Source: CAZKBP01 sp964551015
GTDB taxonomy: Bacteria > Bacteroidota > Bacteroidia > Cytophagales > Microscillaceae
DNA: 64,000 bases
Direction: 5' to 3'
NCBI GenBank assembly: GCA_964551015.1
Contig: CAZKBP010000020.1
Location: 39,612-103,611, forward strand
Positions 62,267 to 64,000 of this stretch are shown one piece after another (within the stretch, counting starts at the first letter, position 1; the number at the start of each line of letters is the position of its first letter). The notes beneath the pieces were generated by a model. It saw only the letters and a list, made by a program, of their open reading frames with translations. It was not told where the DNA came from and ran no database searches. Made by a program: the position numbers and the translations under genes.

Positions 62267-63058
62267 TTACTTTAATTCTCTATCAATAAAATACTCCAAA
62301 CAACGAATGCGCTGGTCAGAATATGGATGAGTGCGCAACCAAACGTCCAAATCGTAAGGCAGATTCTGTCGCTCTTCGTTTTGGCTCAATTTGATAAAAA
62401 AATTCTTGCCTCGGTGTGGGTCGTAGCCAGCCTTCCAGACCAGATAAGCACCCAAGCGATCGGCTTCGTATTCATCTGGCTGCCCAAAAGGAAGCCCCAA
62501 TAAACTTTGCACCTGCTCGATGTCACTTGCATACTCTCCTACTTCTAGGTAATCGGCCCAACTCTGGATGGTTACAGATTTTTTGACGTGCTGAATGGTA
62601 TGGCCGGCATCTACGTGAGACATTTCGTGCGCAATAATAAAAGCCAATTCGTCTTCACTCTCGACCCATTTCATAATCCCCGTGGTAATGAACAAATGTC
62701 CCCCTGCGATAGAAAAGGCATTGATCAATTCGTCATCATCTACCAAATGAATTTCATAAGTAATGCCGGGACGTTGGACATAAGGCACGAGGCGATTGAG
62801 GATTTTTTGCAGTCGCTGATGGGCTTGATTTCCCTTTAGGAGCTTAAAATTTTCTTGAATGTAGCCGTACATTTCCTCCCCGATTTCTTCCTCTTGCTGT
62901 TCAGAGATTTCTACTTGGCCAAACACTAAATTGCCAAGCCATTGGCCCGCCTGCAAAAATTGAGAAGTATAACTAGAATCGCATTGTGCTTGCGCGGTAG
63001 TGATGGCATTCAAACTCACAATAAGACTAAGAAACCCACAATACAGTAAATTTTTCAT
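62267..63058 (-). CDS. Exported M48-family metallopeptidase
   Basis: A 263-residue zinc protease with a signal peptide (cleavage near AQA-Q). The zinc site is HEMSH (H144, E145, H148), the third ligand fits the Glu in YEADRLG, and AGGHLFITTGIM is the usual strand before it. It lacks membrane segments, unlike HtpX, so it resembles periplasmic BepA/YcaL-like proteases of envelope quality control. It ends at the bidirectional terminator. Confidence 0.93.
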   Translation of the reverse strand: MKNLLYCGFLSLIVSLNAITTAQAQCDSSYTSQFLQAGQWLGNLVFGQVEISEQQEEEIGEEMYGYIQENFKLLKGNQAHQRLQKILNRLVPYVQRPGITYEIHLVDDDELINAFSIAGGHLFITTGIMKWVESEDELAFIIAHEMSHVDAGHTIQHVKKSVTIQSWADYLEVGEYASDIEQVQSLLGLPFGQPDEYEADRLGAYLVWKAGYDPHRGKNFFIKLSQNEERQNLPYDLDVWLRTHPYSDQRIRCLEYFIDRELK

Positions 63059-63763
63059 GGTTTGTTATTTTGATGAAGAACAGAATTTAATGATTTGTAA
63101 ATACGCTAAAATTTTGGGTCTTGCGCCAGATGGAAATCTGCTAATAATCCAAAAACTTTGATTGCTAATATAACGCAATTCAAGGTTGAAAAATTGGAAG
63201 TAACCTAAAGAGATGGGTCTTGAGAATGGATTTTAGAGGAATCTTTTGGGGCTAAAAACAAAACCAATCGCCAAGGGCAACTGGTTTTGGTGTACAAATA
63301 ATCACTAAAATTAATTATTTGTGCTCTTTTAGTAAAGGGTGCGCGTTTTTGGAGTAAAGCTTCCCTTTTACTAATATCTTTTCGCCGTAGCGCGTTTGTC
63401 TTCTTAATCAAATAGGTGTCTGGTGTCCATCCTCTCTTTGTAAAGTATAAATTCGAGAAACAGGCTCATTGTGTAGGGAGAGTGGACAAATGGATTAGCT
63501 AATGAAATGGTTGAAGAACTGTAAGAAAAAAGCTGTTTTCGAGAATATTTACTCTACCTATTACTTGTAAGTTACATTTTTTTATTATTTATAACAAGTC
63601 TACACTAAAAACTTAGGGTCTTAGCTACTCACTTTCAGGCTAGACCGCCAGCTACGTGTACTTCTGCTCGAGTTTTTACCAGGTCATAGCCCTTGTTTAT
63701 CTGGTGCGTATCTCTTTGAAGGCAGTGTACTTTTTTGACATAAATAAGATAGTTTCTCACTCT

Positions 63764-63815
63764 GTCAAGATAGGAATCTTGACTCATTTACCTGCTCAGT
63801 TGGGAAACTGAGCAG
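63764..63815. other. Two adjacent perfect hairpins
   Basis: GTCAAGAT / ATCTTGAC (63764-63783, 8-bp stem, loop AGGA) and CTGCTCAGTT / AACTGAGCAG (63792-63815, 10-bp stem, loop GGGA) lie 8 bp apart. A shorter ACCCT / AGGGT stem follows near 63840. Neither has a T tract. Confidence 0.7.
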
Positions 63816-63920
63816 AGGGGGTGTATACACATTTTGTCACCCTGAAAGGGTCTTGTTTGAAGAACCGCCTGCTGGCTAAGCATAAGCACTTGGGGCTGCC
63901 AACAAGGGCACCCAAGCTGG

Positions 63921-64000
63921 CACGCGTTACAAACGCGCGCCAGTTTGGTAGAGCCGGAAGTTTGGGTAATGCCGAGCCTAAGTGACACGCGTTACAAACG
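63921..64000. repeat. GC-rich repeat with CGCGTT...AACGCG palindrome
   Basis: CACGCGTTACAAACG occurs at 63921 and again at 63986, where it runs into the window edge. The first copy continues to a 6-bp palindrome CGCGTT-ACA-AACGCG. The 65-bp spacing and the higher GC content suggest the start of a repeat array or interspersed element. Confidence 0.6.

Larger units (their letters stand above)
63059..64000. other. Gene-free right end with hairpins and a GC-rich repeat
   Basis: No credible gene lies in these 942 bp; the only short frames (63205-63411 and 63788-63988, both minus) match no family. The first 580 bp are A/T-rich and featureless. From about 63760 there are strong hairpins and from 63921 a repeat that continues past the window edge. 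Confidence 0.6.

Noticed and set aside
63205..63411. Small minus-strand gene (68 residues)
   Set aside because: Lys/Arg-rich translation with no family, no start signal and lying in an A/T-rich gene-free region.
63788..63988. Small minus-strand gene (66 residues) across the repeat
   Set aside because: The translation simply follows the hairpins and GC-rich repeat and has no recognisable domain.

Overview
The window comes from a member of the Bacteroidota, most likely a Cytophagales-type bacterium. The evidence is a type IX secretion (T9SS) C-terminal sorting domain, the Bacteroidota-style omega (Rpb6-like) subunit in a bamD-omega-coaBC cluster, an OstA-like LPS-export protein, TAnnTTTG-type -7 promoter boxes, few Shine-Dalgarno sites, and large propeller/Y_Y_Y/SpoIIE, TPR-kinase and 7TMR-DISM sensors. 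Codon use and base composition look even throughout. Nearly all the window is chromosomal core or lineage-typical sequence. I see no prophage, integron, CRISPR array, rRNA or intact insertion sequence.

Layout. 0-7 kb: the 5' end of a MoxR/RavA-type ATPase, a secreted M14 carboxypeptidase, a 42-bp hairpin repeat array between two convergent genes, an outer-membrane barrel protein, an ABC exporter and a lone HPt phosphotransfer protein. 7-13 kb: deoC, lspA, a PhzF-family protein, a secreted Lys/Glu-rich protein, a 54-bp tandem repeat array broken by a 100-N assembly gap, then a likely pterin operon read leftwards (6-pyruvoyl-tetrahydropterin-synthase-like, folE, an SDR lacking the catalytic Tyr). 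13-26 kb: DUF2147, a STAS-like small protein, an FRG-domain protein, ftsK with a DinB-like and a D-threonine-aldolase-like gene, a MacB/FtsX-type permease, a HEAT-like protein, a thioredoxin-like protein, lpdA and a Rieske protein. 26-33 kb: a 1293-residue two-propeller SpoIIE phosphatase and a TPR histidine kinase. 33-46 kb: prolyl oligopeptidase, inositol monophosphatase, ppk1, gyrB, a CoA-binding protein, coaBC, omega, bamD, a very short T9SS-sorted protein and OstA. 46-52 kb: tilS, a cyclic-nucleotide-binding-like protein, DUF4230, a lipocalin-like protein, an atypical SDR with a LuxC-type acyl-CoA reductase, a divergent ferredoxin and two identical tRNA-Glu genes. 52-64 kb: a SNF2 helicase, a receiver-SpoIIE regulator, a 7TMR-DISM/PAS histidine kinase, a GNAT-like protein, a YHS-domain protein, an M48 protease, and a terminal gene-free stretch with strong hairpins and the start of a GC-rich repeat.

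How the genes work together. Much of the window concerns the envelope (lspA, bamD, OstA, barrel protein, FtsX permease, ABC exporter) and signalling (two SpoIIE phosphatases with related catalytic domains, two histidine kinases, one HPt). None of the signalling proteins has a DNA-binding output domain, so they probably feed a partner-switch or phosphorelay whose other parts lie outside the window. The least explained items are the two intergenic repeat arrays, the Tyr-less SDR in the pterin operon, the atypical SDR beside the acyl-CoA reductase, the cargo-less T9SS protein and the structured DNA at the right end.
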